Assembly: GCA_046294265.1 (NCBI GenBank)
Contig: JBKBKC010000003.1
Coordinates: 260,638-324,637, forward strand
Length of the DNA stretch: 64,000 bases
Source of the DNA: JBKBKC01 sp046294265
GTDB lineage: Bacteria > Pseudomonadota > Alphaproteobacteria > Rhodobacterales > Rhodobacteraceae
Direction of reading: 5' to 3'
The notes below the pieces were generated by a model. It was not told the DNA's origin and made no database searches. It was given only the letters and a program-made list of their open reading frames with translations. Of this stretch, positions 41,325 through 49,139 are shown one piece after another; positions within the stretch are counted from its first letter, which is position 1; the number at the start of each line of letters is the position of its first letter. The position numbers and the translations under genes are program-made.

Positions 41325-41759
41325 ATGAAAAAGTTCCTCGCTGCCACCGCCCTGTCCCTCGCCGCCGCCCTTCCGGCCGCGGCCGAGGGCCACCGCAACC
41401 TCGTCACCATCCTGACCGCCCCGGAACCGCAAACCCAGCTGATGGCCATGGTCCTGACGCTGAACGCGGTGCAACAGGGCGCCACGGCGCAGATCCTGCT
41501 CTGCGGCCCGGCGGGTGACATCGGGCTGAAGGATGCCCCCGCCACCGCGACCGCCGGCCAGCCGCCCCGCGACGCAAGCCCCCAGGGCCTGATGCGCATG
41601 ATGATGACCCAGCACAACGTGAAGGTCGAGGTCTGCGCGATCTACCTGCCCGGCAAGGGGGCTGATGCCTCGGTTCTGGTCGACGGCGTCACCGCCGCTG
41701 CCCCGGATGCCATGTCGCGCGCGATCATGGCGGACGACACCACCGTCATGAGTTTCTGA
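41325..41759 (+). CDS. Secreted DsrE-like protein
   Basis: The 144-residue product has a signal peptide (MKKFLAATALSLAAALPAAA). The mature part reads HRNLVTILTAPEPQTQLMAM, ATAQILLCGPAGDIGL and NVKVEVCAIYLPGKGADASV, a DsrE/DsrF-like alpha/beta pattern with two cysteines, one in the position (VEVCAIYL) where DsrE-type proteins carry a sulfur-handling Cys. Role inferred: periplasmic sulfur or thiol chemistry. GGAG precedes ATG 41325. A perfect terminator follows, so it is probably the last gene of the cyd transcript. Confidence 0.72.
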   Translation: MKKFLAATALSLAAALPAAAEGHRNLVTILTAPEPQTQLMAMVLTLNAVQQGATAQILLCGPAGDIGLKDAPATATAGQPPRDASPQGLMRMMMTQHNVKVEVCAIYLPGKGADASVLVDGVTAAAPDAMSRAIMADDTTVMSF

Positions 41760-41768
41760 CGTCGAAGA

Positions 41769-41797
41769 TTGCCCCGCAGGACATAACTGCGGGGCAA
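41769..41797 (+). terminator. Rho-independent terminator after the cyd/DsrE-like unit
   Basis: TTGCCCCGCAG (41769-41779) and CTGCGGGGCAA (41787-41797) form a perfect 11-pair stem with a seven-base loop, followed by CCTTTCC. It starts nine bases after the DsrE-like stop. Confidence 0.85.
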
Positions 41798-42020
41798 CCT
41801 TTCCATCAACGGTGTTTCCGCCCAGAATATTCACAGACGTAGAGAGAGGGCTGCGGAAATCTGAACGGCCTGGACAGGTGGATTTTCCGAGCAACGGCGG
41901 CATGATGCTGCAAGCGAGGAGAAGACCATGGCAAGACGACCACGCCGGAATCACAGCCCGGCATGCAAGGTGTGAGGAGGATCAGAAAACGATCCGGGTG
42001 GGGCTGTTGAGGAAGTCGTT
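41798..42020. other. Gap between the cyd terminator and IS1182 remnant
   Basis: No gene is supported. Part of it may be the C-terminal-side end of the IS1182-type element that follows; I could not identify a terminal repeat. Confidence 0.35.
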
Positions 42021-42745
42021 TCAGAACGATCCTTGGTCTGGTCGGGCTGGGCGGTTTTCAATGCTCGAACAGACCAGCAGCATCAGGGCCGCAGCGAGGT
42101 TCTTGAGGTTCAGTGCGATGGCGGTCAGCAGGGCCTGGATCTTCATATTTTCGGGCTTCCTCCGGATGGTTCGTGCCAGGCTGTGGAGCGTCTTTGCCGT
42201 GCCGTGCGCTCCTTCGACCTGCCATCTGTGACGGGTGTGGATCGCGCGTTCGTCAGCCCCCCGAGCGGCTCGTTTGCGTCAAGCGCGTGAGGCATGGCTG
42301 CGTGGTTTTTCACGATGTGCACCCGGCGGGATGGGGTGCCCCGCGGCAGACACTGTGCCTTGAGGGCACAACCTGCGCAGTCGCGCCGGTCTGCGCGATA
42401 CCATCGGCCCGATATCGTGCTGTTTCTGGCGGCAAGCCGCATCTTTGCCGGCCACCGGACCACATCGTGATGGCGATCGAACTTGAACCGCTCGGTTGGA
42501 AAGCCTTGCGCGCCCTGACGCCGGGGGGAACGAAGAGGCGGGACGACGGCTTGGATCCGGCGATCTTGAAGGGCGGCGTAGACCCGCCCCACGCCATAGA
42601 TCGTATCCGCCGTGATCCGGGCCGGGGCAACCCCGAGGCTATCTTCGATGGCGTCGAGCCGCGCCTCCGACCGGCCCGTGTCGTGCGCGTCACCGGTCAC
42701 GATGTCCACGTCAGGAGCTATGCTTGAGTTTGGGTGACGCGGCCT
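42021..42745 (-). pseudogene. IS1182-family transposase, C-terminal half, frameshifted
   Basis: On the minus strand the sequence contains APARITADTIYGVGRVYAAL, the Cys-rich WYRADRRDCAGCALKAQCLP typical of IS1182 transposases, and then, after a shift of frame near 42262 (a run of six G), TRHRWQVEGAHGTAKTLHSL and MKIQALLTAIALNLKNLAAA to a TGA at 42021-42023. The N-terminal half is missing: homology ends near 42745 where an IS481 fragment on the other strand begins. The element is inactive. Confidence 0.75.
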
Positions 42746-42761
42746 GATCAAGCATAGCTCC
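42714..42761. repeat. Perfect 14-bp inverted repeat at the junction of two IS remnants
   Basis: GGAGCTATGCTTGA (42714-42727) and TCAAGCATAGCTCC (42748-42761) are exact inverted copies separated by 20 bases. The structure lies exactly where the IS1182-type remnant (minus) meets the IS481-type remnant (plus). Confidence 0.8.
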
Positions 42762-42941
42762 GACGACCAAGACCAATCGCGAAATCACCTCGCCAACTTT
42801 ATCAGTGCCTACAATTTCGGGCGAAGGCTGAAGACCCTCAAACGCCTCACGCCCTACGAGTTCATCTGCAAACAATGCACAATCGAACCCGAAAGGTTCG
42901 CCCTGACCTCGATCCATCAACTGCCGGCACGGAACACCTAG
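42757..42941 (+). pseudogene. IS481-family transposase, 3' fragment
   Basis: The frame reads NHLANFISAYNFGRRLKTLK, then RLTPYEFICKQ and ends PARNT at TAG 42939-42941. This is the conserved C-terminus of IS481 transposases (integrase-core DDE family). The first roughly 250 residues, including the catalytic core, are missing. Confidence 0.8.
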
Positions 42942-42986
42942 GCGATTATGAGCAATATCATGGCTTTATGATCGCGCCGTCTTGGC

Positions 42987-43248
42987 TCAGGCGATCCGAT
43001 CCGGATCGATCGGCGCGGCCTGTTCAGCCTCGTGACGCTGGGCCGCGTCGGGCGGGTCGCGGCGGGCATTGGCAATCGCCACGAAGAGCGCGCGGGCGAC
43101 GGCTGCCACTTCGTCAGCCCCGGCGCTGGTCAAGTCGGCGTCACGGACGGCGATGGCTTCGCCCAGATCGGTCAGGGCATAGATCGTGGCGAATTCCGCC
43201 TCGGTCGGGTCGCAGGTGATTGTGTCGCGATCATCGGGGCTGAGGCCA
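42987..43248 (-). pseudogene. Possible remnant of an unknown gene downstream of the ACR3/BASS-type transporter gene
   Basis: In one minus-strand frame the sequence reads TEAEFATIYALTDLGEAIAV and GADEVAAVARALFVAIANAR to a TGA at 42987-42989, with amino-acid composition and codon pattern of a real protein. There is no ATG start and a stop interrupts the frame just upstream, so only the C-terminal part could remain. I do not recognise the family. Confidence 0.35.
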
Positions 43249-44205
43249 TCACCGATCCGGCAGAAGCCTTGGCACCGCCTTCAAATAGATCAGCACGCCG
43301 AGCAATTCGACCAGCGACTGGAACACGATGACCACGATGGCCAGTCGCCATTCCTGCGTCAGCGCCAGCGCGAGGGGCAGGACGACAAAGGAATTCCGCG
43401 TCCCGAGGCTGAAAACCAGCGCCCGCCCCGACCGCGCGGGCAGTCGAAACACCCGTGCCAGCACCAGCCCCGCGATCAGTGCCAGCACCAGGAAGCCGAT
43501 GAAAACCCCTGCCACCTGCGGCAGGATCGGCAGGGACTCTGCCACTGCCTGCACCTGGCTGGCCGAAATCAGGAAGACGACCAGCGCCAGAAGCGGCACC
43601 GGAAACCATGCAAATCGCTCGATTGCGGCATCGCGCCCGGGACGCGCAGCTACCCAACGCTCCAGCACCCACGCCGCCGCCAGAGGGGCTGCGATCAAGG
43701 TGAGAAAGACGGTGATGATCGGCCCGGCCGCAAAAATCTGAAGGAAGGCCTGCCCCATGAAAAGCCACAGATAGATCGGCAACAACAGCATCTGAACGAT
43801 CAGGTTGACTGGCGTGGCGGCAATCGCGCGACCCGTATCGCCGCCGGACAGGTGGGTGAAGGTAATATACCAGTCGGTGCAGGGCACCAGCAGCACCAGA
43901 AGAACCCCCAGCCGCACGGCAGGGTCCGCGGGAAGGAACAGCAGCAACCCTGCCACGAGCACCGGCACAACCAGAAAATTACCTGCCAGTATGGCCCCCA
44001 TGAAGCGCAGGTCGCGAAAAGCCTCGGGCAGATGGATCAGCGGCACTTGCGTAAAGGTGGTGAAGAGCAGAAGCCCAAGAACCGGCCAGAGTGCCGTCTC
44101 GAAAACGTCCGCCGTCTCACCCATGGCCGAGCCGAGCATCAGACCAATCAGGATCGCTGACAGGTAAATCCAGATCTGCAGGCGTTCCAGCGTGATGCGT
44201 GTCAT
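43249..44205 (-). CDS. Arsenite/bile-acid symporter-family transporter (ACR3/BASS-type)
   Basis: The 318-residue protein has about ten membrane segments. Its sequence (VLLVLLVPCTDWYITFTHLS, FSLGTRNSFVVLPLALALTQ, LVELLGVLIYLKAVPRLLP) is that of the PF01758 superfamily, in a branch commonly named arsenic resistance protein because of the ACR3-type PCTDW motif with a central Cys. Likely substrate arsenite, but other anions are possible. No ars regulator or arsenate reductase is visible. The start ATG 44205 lacks a strong ribosome site. Confidence 0.78.
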   Translation of the reverse strand: MTRITLERLQIWIYLSAILIGLMLGSAMGETADVFETALWPVLGLLLFTTFTQVPLIHLPEAFRDLRFMGAILAGNFLVVPVLVAGLLLFLPADPAVRLGVLLVLLVPCTDWYITFTHLSGGDTGRAIAATPVNLIVQMLLLPIYLWLFMGQAFLQIFAAGPIITVFLTLIAAPLAAAWVLERWVAARPGRDAAIERFAWFPVPLLALVVFLISASQVQAVAESLPILPQVAGVFIGFLVLALIAGLVLARVFRLPARSGRALVFSLGTRNSFVVLPLALALTQEWRLAIVVIVFQSLVELLGVLIYLKAVPRLLPDR

Positions 44206-44292
44206 CTTGATCCTGTCTCAAAGTTACAAAGGTCGTATACCAATTTCTTAAATGGAGGCCATTGCCTTCCTGTTCAAAGAACGCCCGGTCCC

Positions 44293-44457
44293 ATGAACAG
44301 TCCCGACCCGAATTCGTCTGCCTTGGGCGACACCAATCCCCCGAAACGCTGGTTCAACCGCACCGTTGCCGGGGCCGGGCTGACCTCGGCGCTGGGGGAT
44401 TTCTGCGATGAGACGACCACAGTGATCCTGCCGGGGGTTCTGGCGGTGCTGGGGGTG
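44293..44457 (+). pseudogene. MFS transporter, N-terminal fragment cut by an IS3-type element
   Basis: The frame starts at ATG 44293 and reads RWFNRTVAGAGLTSALGDFC, ETTTVILPGVLAVLGV, the beginning of a major-facilitator transporter, then changes at 44456 into TGTGGACCTG..., the end of an IS3-type element. No further part of the transporter is found downstream. Confidence 0.7.
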
Positions 44458-44682
44458 TGGACCTGCACCGGTTTCGTTCCGGTCTTTTGAGAGCAGTATT
44501 CGCCATCAAGGAGACCGGCTATGGCAGCGATACACAGCGACGAGTTCCAGCGGGATGCGGTTCGCATCGCGCACGCCAGAGGCCTGACACGGCATCAGGG
44601 CAAGACCGCCGAAGACATCGCCCGTGAACGCCGCGCGCTTGATGCACTCGATGCACTCGATGAAATCAGGGGAAATCGGTAG
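44456..44682 (+). mobile_element. IS3-family left end with truncated orfA
   Basis: The element begins TGTGGACCTGCACCGGTTTC at 44456, a plausible IS3-type terminal repeat. ATG 44521, preceded by AAGGAGA, starts MAAIHSDEFQRDAVRIAHAR, the typical N-terminus of IS3 orfA, but after GLTRHQ the frame runs into an unrelated short tail and ends at 44682 (53 residues). The HTH is incomplete, orfB and the right end are absent. A nearby GAACACCTAGCGA (44705-44717) resembles the end of the IS481 fragment. Confidence 0.65.
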
Positions 44683-44713
44683 CAAGTGTCAGACTCGGAA
44701 CAGAACACCTAGC

Positions 44714-45209
44714 GACGACAACGACGGTCGTGGTCCATCCATGCTGGACAATGTGACAAACCCGAACCCGCGCCCAGACATGATGTATGAATGGCGGGGG
44801 CACCAGTCCCCTCCAAAGGGTTGGCGCTATTCATTCGAAACGATGACACGGCTCGATACCGATGGTCGGGTTTGGTATCCAAGAGGCGCAGCAGGCCAGC
44901 CAGACACTTCGAAACGGCCACGACCAAATCGATACCTTCATGAGCAGGAAGGCGGCGTGATGGGCACCGTCCGGACCGACATTGCTCCCCTCAGCTCCCA
45001 AACCCAAGAACGCCTCGGCCACCCACCCAAAAACCCGCGGCCCTGCCGGAGCGCATCCTCAATGCCTCCTCCAGCCCCGGCGATGTGGTGCCCGACCCGG
45101 TCTGCGGCTGCGCGACCGCGCCGTGCGCCTGCCTGCCCGCCGCGATGACGGACTCAAGCGCGCGGCGAAGGAGGAGGACACAAGGGCGCAGGGGCGGCTG
45201 GACCTGTAG
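44714..45209 (+). pseudogene. 3' remnant of a site-specific DNA methyltransferase
   Basis: One frame reads LDNVTNPNPRPDMMYEWRGH, GWRYSFETMTRLDTDGRVWY and TDIAPLSSQTQERLGHPPKN. A second frame then continues LPERILNASSSPGDVVPDPV, CGCATA to a TAG at 45207-45209. Functional relatives have TxKP after ERLGxP and DPFxGCGT in motif I; here these are HPPKNP and DPVCGCAT plus a frameshift. It is the C-terminal part of the same enzyme type as the fragment at 32824-32958. Confidence 0.75.
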
Positions 45210-45302
45210 CGGGCCACCCGCCCTTGCAGCCCCCCGGACGCGACACTAAGACTCTGGCAACACACCGGCGATATTCCCCGAGCATGACATGAGGCAGGCC
45301 AG

Positions 45303-45935
45303 ATGCGCGATCCCGTCGATCACTACATGAATACCCTGGTCCCGATGGTGGTCGAACAGACCAGCCGGGGCGAGCGGGCCTATGACATCTTTTCGCGGAT
45401 GCTCAAGGAGCGCATCATCTTTCTGGGCGGTCCGGTGCATGACGGCATGTCCAGCCTGATCTGCGCACAGCTGCTGTTTCTGGAGGCGGAGAATCCGTCC
45501 AAGGAGATCAGCATGTACATCAACAGCCCCGGCGGCGTGGTGACGAGCGGTCTGTCGATCTATGACACGATGCAATACATCAAACCGAAGGTCAGCACGC
45601 TGGTCATCGGGCAGGCGGCCTCGATGGGGTCCTTGCTGCTGACGGCGGGGGAAAAGGGGATGCGCTTCAGCCTGCCCAACAGCCGGGTGATGGTGCACCA
45701 GCCTTCGGGCGGCTATCAGGGGCAGGCGACCGACATCCTGATCCACGCGCGCGAGACGGAAAAGCTCAAGCGGCGGCTGAACGAGATCTACGTCCACCAT
45801 ACCGGCCAGTCGCTGGAAACGGTGGAGGCGGCGCTGGAGCGCGACAACTTCATGTCGGCCGAGGATGCCAAGGCCTGGGGCCTGATCGACGAGATTCTGG
45901 CTCCGCGCGGCAAGGCCGACGACACGGCCAAGTAA
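45303..45935 (+). CDS. clpP: ATP-dependent Clp protease proteolytic subunit
   Basis: ClpP forms the 14-subunit proteolytic barrel. The 210-residue protein has catalytic Ser107 in GQAASMGSLLLTAG and His132 in VMVHQPSGGYQG, plus RIIFLGGPV and INSPGGVVTSGLSIYDTMQ. GAGGCAGG before ATG 45303 supports the start. Its promoter should lie in the 90 bases after the methylase remnant. It marks the return to core genome. clpX follows after a hairpin. Confidence 0.96.
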   Translation: MRDPVDHYMNTLVPMVVEQTSRGERAYDIFSRMLKERIIFLGGPVHDGMSSLICAQLLFLEAENPSKEISMYINSPGGVVTSGLSIYDTMQYIKPKVSTLVIGQAASMGSLLLTAGEKGMRFSLPNSRVMVHQPSGGYQGQATDILIHARETEKLKRRLNEIYVHHTGQSLETVEAALERDNFMSAEDAKAWGLIDEILAPRGKADDTAK

Positions 45936-45945
45936 CAAGGGCATG

Positions 45946-45970
45946 GCGGGCGGCGGTTTTCGCCGCCCGC
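45946..45970 (+). terminator. Hairpin between clpP and clpX
   Basis: GCGGGCGGCG (45946-45955) pairs perfectly with CGCCGCCCGC (45961-45970) around GTTTT; ATTTCGCATT follows. It may end part of the clpP transcript, so clpX can be expressed at a lower level. Confidence 0.65.
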
Positions 45971-46033
45971 ATTTCGCATTGTGGCCGGTCCGGGTTTGGC
46001 CTAGGCTTTCCACGCGACGAACAGAGGTCAGGC

Positions 46034-47299
46034 ATGGCAACGAATTCCGGTGGCGACAGCAAGAACACGCTGTACTGTTCCTTTTGCGGCAAAAGCCAGC
46101 ATGAGGTCAGGAAGCTGATCGCGGGCCCCACGGTGTTCATCTGCGACGAATGCGTTGAACTCTGCATGGACATCATCCGCGAAGAGACCAAGACGACGGG
46201 CCTGAAATCCACCGACGGGGTTCCCACGCCGCGCGACATCTGCAAGGTGCTGGATGACTATGTGATCGGGCAGGTTCATGCCAAGCGGGTGCTCTCGGTC
46301 GCGGTGCACAACCATTACAAGCGGCTGAACCATTCGTCGAAGTCGGATATCGAACTGTCGAAGTCGAACATCCTGCTGATCGGCCCCACGGGCTGCGGCA
46401 AGACCCTTCTGGCGCAGACGCTGGCGCGGATCCTCGATGTGCCCTTCACCATGGCCGATGCCACCACGCTGACCGAAGCGGGCTATGTCGGCGAGGATGT
46501 GGAAAACATCATCCTCAAGCTGTTGCAGGCCAGCGAATACAATGTCGAACGCGCGCAGCGCGGGATCGTCTATATCGACGAGGTGGACAAGATCACCCGC
46601 AAGTCGGACAACCCTTCGATCACCCGCGACGTGTCGGGCGAGGGCGTGCAGCAGGCGCTGTTGAAGATCATGGAGGGCACGGTGGCGAGCGTGCCGCCGC
46701 AGGGCGGACGCAAGCACCCGCAGCAGGAATTCCTTCAGGTCGATACGACCAACATCCTGTTCATCTGCGGCGGCGCCTTTGCGGGCCTGGAAAAGATCAT
46801 CGCGCAGCGCAACAAGGGCTCGGCCATCGGCTTTGGCGCGCAGGTCAAGGATCCGGATGCGCGCGGCGTTGGTGAGCTTTTCGGCGAGCTGGAGCCGGAG
46901 GATCTGCTGAAATTCGGGCTGATCCCCGAATTCGTCGGCCGCCTGCCCGTCATCGCCACGCTGACCGATCTGGATGAGGCGGCGCTGGTGCAGATCCTGA
47001 CCGAGCCGAAGAATGCGCTGGTGAAACAGTATCAGCGCCTGTTCGACATCGAAGGCGTGCACCTGACCTTTACCACCGACGCCATGTCCGCCATCGCCAA
47101 GCGCGCGATCAAGCGCAAGACGGGCGCGCGCGGCCTGCGGTCGATCATGGAAGATATCCTTCTGGATACCATGTTCGAGATGCCGGGCATGGACGGCGTG
47201 CACGAGGTGGTGGTGAATGAGGAAGTCGTGCAGGGCAAGGCCAAGCCGCTGGTCGTTCATGCCGATGGCGGCAAGAAGAAAACCGTGGCCAGCGCCTGA
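46034..47299 (+). CDS. clpX: ATP-dependent Clp protease ATP-binding subunit ClpX
   Basis: ClpX is the AAA+ unfoldase of ClpXP. The 421-residue protein has the N-terminal C4 zinc domain (LYCSFCGKSQHEVRK, FICDECVELCMD), Walker A LLIGPTGCGKTLLAQ, Walker B IVYIDEVDKI, the pore loop GYVGEDVEN and the RKTGARGLRSIMEDI sensor-2 region. AGAGG precedes ATG 46034. The length is standard. Confidence 0.97.
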   Translation: MATNSGGDSKNTLYCSFCGKSQHEVRKLIAGPTVFICDECVELCMDIIREETKTTGLKSTDGVPTPRDICKVLDDYVIGQVHAKRVLSVAVHNHYKRLNHSSKSDIELSKSNILLIGPTGCGKTLLAQTLARILDVPFTMADATTLTEAGYVGEDVENIILKLLQASEYNVERAQRGIVYIDEVDKITRKSDNPSITRDVSGEGVQQALLKIMEGTVASVPPQGGRKHPQQEFLQVDTTNILFICGGAFAGLEKIIAQRNKGSAIGFGAQVKDPDARGVGELFGELEPEDLLKFGLIPEFVGRLPVIATLTDLDEAALVQILTEPKNALVKQYQRLFDIEGVHLTFTTDAMSAIAKRAIKRKTGARGLRSIMEDILLDTMFEMPGMDGVHEVVVNEEVVQGKAKPLVVHADGGKKKTVASA

Positions 47300-47309
47300 G
47301 GGGGCCTTG

Positions 47310-47819
47310 GTGCCGGGCAAGATCGGAAGGGCGGGCCGATGGTTCGCCCTTTGTCTTTGCGTGGCCCTGCTGTCTGCCTCGTGCAATGACCACGGCTTTG
47401 CCCGCGATCTGTTCGTGGGTGTCGAAGGGCTGGGCGAAATCCGCTATGCGCGCGCGTCGAAGGGCAAACCACCCGAGGGAGTGTCCGACTTCACCGGCCT
47501 CTGCCTGACAGCGGTTGCTGATCTGCTGCCTACCGCGCCCGGCAATCCGCCCTCGCTGATGCCTGCCAACCGCAGGCATCGCGTGTGGGTAGCAGACTGG
47601 CAGCCAACCTCGATGCCCAAGGGCACCCGCGGTCTGGCGCAGAGTTGCATTGAATTGGGGGGGCCCTCCCTGCAAGACACGGCGCGCCGCGCTCTTGCGG
47701 AGCCCGGATCGTTCTGGGCCGTCATCCCAGCCGGACCGGAAAGCGTTGACCATCGGTGGAGCCTCTATTCTCCCCGCCACGGCATTGTGGGCTGGGCCAA
47801 GGCAGGAGCGGAAGGATGA
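47310..47819 (+). CDS. Hypothetical secreted or lipoprotein-like protein
   Basis: The 169-residue product starts at GTG 47310, ten bases after the clpX stop. It has a basic start, a hydrophobic core and a Cys just after (ALCLCVALLSASCNDHGFAR), so it may be a lipoprotein, although the lipobox LSASC is not ideal. The rest includes three more Cys and no recognised domain. The stop overlaps the ridA start by four bases, so the two are coupled. Confidence 0.55.
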   Translation: MPGKIGRAGRWFALCLCVALLSASCNDHGFARDLFVGVEGLGEIRYARASKGKPPEGVSDFTGLCLTAVADLLPTAPGNPPSLMPANRRHRVWVADWQPTSMPKGTRGLAQSCIELGGPSLQDTARRALAEPGSFWAVIPAGPESVDHRWSLYSPRHGIVGWAKAGAEG

Positions 47820-48202
47820 CCAGACAGCATATCTCCAGCGGCTCGACCTTCGAGGCCGCCATCGGCTATTCCCGCGCGGTGGTCTGCGATGGATGGGTGT
47901 TCGTCTCGGGCACCACAGGCTATGACTATGCCACGATGACACTGGCCGAGGGGGTCACGGCGCAATGCCGCCAGACCCTTGCCAACATCTCTGCCGCGCT
48001 GGAACAGGCGGGTTGCAGCTTTGATGACGTGGTGCGCGTGCGCTACATCCTGCCCGACCCAGCCGAATGGCCCGCCTGCTGGCCGCTGGTGTCCGAAGCC
48101 TTCGCCATCGCCCGCCCCGCCGCCACGATGATCGTGGCCGCCCTGCAGGACCCCGCCATGCGGATCGAGATCGAGGTGACGGCGCGGGTTCCGGCGTCCT
48201 GA
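47816..48202 (+). CDS. RidA family (YjgF/UK114) protein
   Basis: RidA proteins deaminate reactive enamine/imine intermediates of PLP enzymes; related subfamilies have other hydrolytic roles. The 128-residue product has VVCDGWVFVSGTTGYDYATM, QTLANISAALEQAGCSFDDV, VRVRYILPDPAEWP and MRIEIEVTARVP. The usual Arg (IEIEVTAR) is present. GAAGG precedes ATG 47816. This form is nearer to a divergent RidA subgroup than to the archetype. Confidence 0.85.
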   Translation: MTRQHISSGSTFEAAIGYSRAVVCDGWVFVSGTTGYDYATMTLAEGVTAQCRQTLANISAALEQAGCSFDDVVRVRYILPDPAEWPACWPLVSEAFAIARPAATMIVAALQDPAMRIEIEVTARVPAS

Positions 48203-48279
48203 CCGGCCCCGCATCCCGCGCCCCCTAGACCTTGGCCCCCGCATCGGCCATATCTCTTTGGGGCAACCAAGAGGCACCC

Positions 48280-48663
48280 ATGGGCATTCTGACTTCGCTT
48301 CTGCGCTCGGTCACCTGGTGGAACGGCCAGACGTTGAACACGCAGCTGTTCACCGCGCGCCGTGGCATGAAGGTGGGCGAAGACGCGCAGGGGAACCTGT
48401 TCTACCGTACCCAGGACGACAAGAAGCGCTGGGTCATCTACAATGGTGAAAGCGAGGCGAGCAGAGTCAGCCCCGACTGGCACGGCTGGCTGCACCATAC
48501 CTGGGACGATCCGCCGACCACGGCCCCGCTGGCGCACAAGGCCTGGGAAAAGCCGCATCAGGAGAACCTGACCGGCACGGATGCCGCCTATGCGCCGCCC
48601 GGATCGATCCGCCGCGCCGCCCCAATTGAGCGCCGCGACTATGAGGCGTGGGTGCCTGAGTAA
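48280..48663 (+). CDS. NDUFA12-family complex I accessory subunit
   Basis: The 127-residue protein matches the NDUFA12/B17.2 family, a supernumerary subunit of respiratory complex I found in alphaproteobacteria and mitochondria: VGEDAQGNLFYRTQDDKKRW, VIYNGESEASRVSPDWHGWL and HHTWDDPPTTAP are the hallmark segments. AAGAGG lies before ATG 48280. It is separated from the nuo operon, as in related genomes. The stop overlaps the mlaD start by one base (TAATG). Confidence 0.92.
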   Translation: MGILTSLLRSVTWWNGQTLNTQLFTARRGMKVGEDAQGNLFYRTQDDKKRWVIYNGESEASRVSPDWHGWLHHTWDDPPTTAPLAHKAWEKPHQENLTGTDAAYAPPGSIRRAAPIERRDYEAWVPE

Positions 48664-49139
48664 TGTCAGAAAGCACGACAGAGGTGCTGGTGGGCGGTGC
48701 GGTTCTGGCCGTGGCGATCGGCTTCATCGTCTTTGCGGCGCAGGGCACGGGCCTGATGGGCGGCGGAAGCGGAGCCTATGAGCTGCGCGCCTCGTTCCGG
48801 TCGGCCGAGGGTGTGCGCGTCGGCACCGATGTGCGGCTCGCGGGGGTCAAGGTGGGATCGGTCACCGGCCTTGCGCTGAACCCGCAGACCTTTTTCGCGG
48901 ATGCCCGGCTGAGCGTGGCACTGGGCATCGAGGTGCCGGAGGACTCCACCGTGCTGATCTCGTCCGAGGGCCTTCTGGGCGGAAATTTCGTGGAGATCCT
49001 GCCGGGTGGCAGCCTCGACAACCTGAAGCCGGGGGGCGAGGTGCTGGACACGCAGGGCGCGGTCAGCCTGATCACGCTCTTGATGAAATTCGTGGGCGAC
49101 GGGGCGACGCGCGGCGCGGATGCGGACCAGCCGGAATGA
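48663..49139 (+). CDS. mlaD: MlaD-type MCE lipid-transport protein
   Basis: The 158-residue protein has one N-terminal membrane anchor (VLVGGAVLAVAIGFIVFAAQ) and one MCE domain (LRASFRSAEGVRVGTDVRLA, GVKVGSVTGLAL), like the periplasmic hexameric ring protein of the Mla phospholipid-trafficking system, which keeps lipid asymmetry in the outer membrane. MlaE/MlaF partners are not in the window. It overlaps its neighbours on both sides (NDUFA12 by 1 base; DUF2155 by 4). Confidence 0.9.
   Translation: MSESTTEVLVGGAVLAVAIGFIVFAAQGTGLMGGGSGAYELRASFRSAEGVRVGTDVRLAGVKVGSVTGLALNPQTFFADARLSVALGIEVPEDSTVLISSEGLLGGNFVEILPGGSLDNLKPGGEVLDTQGAVSLITLLMKFVGDGATRGADADQPE

Noticed and set aside
41812..42231. 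139-codon plus-strand frame after the cyd terminator
   Set aside because: It runs antisense into the IS1182 transposase C-terminus and has no recognisable protein features.
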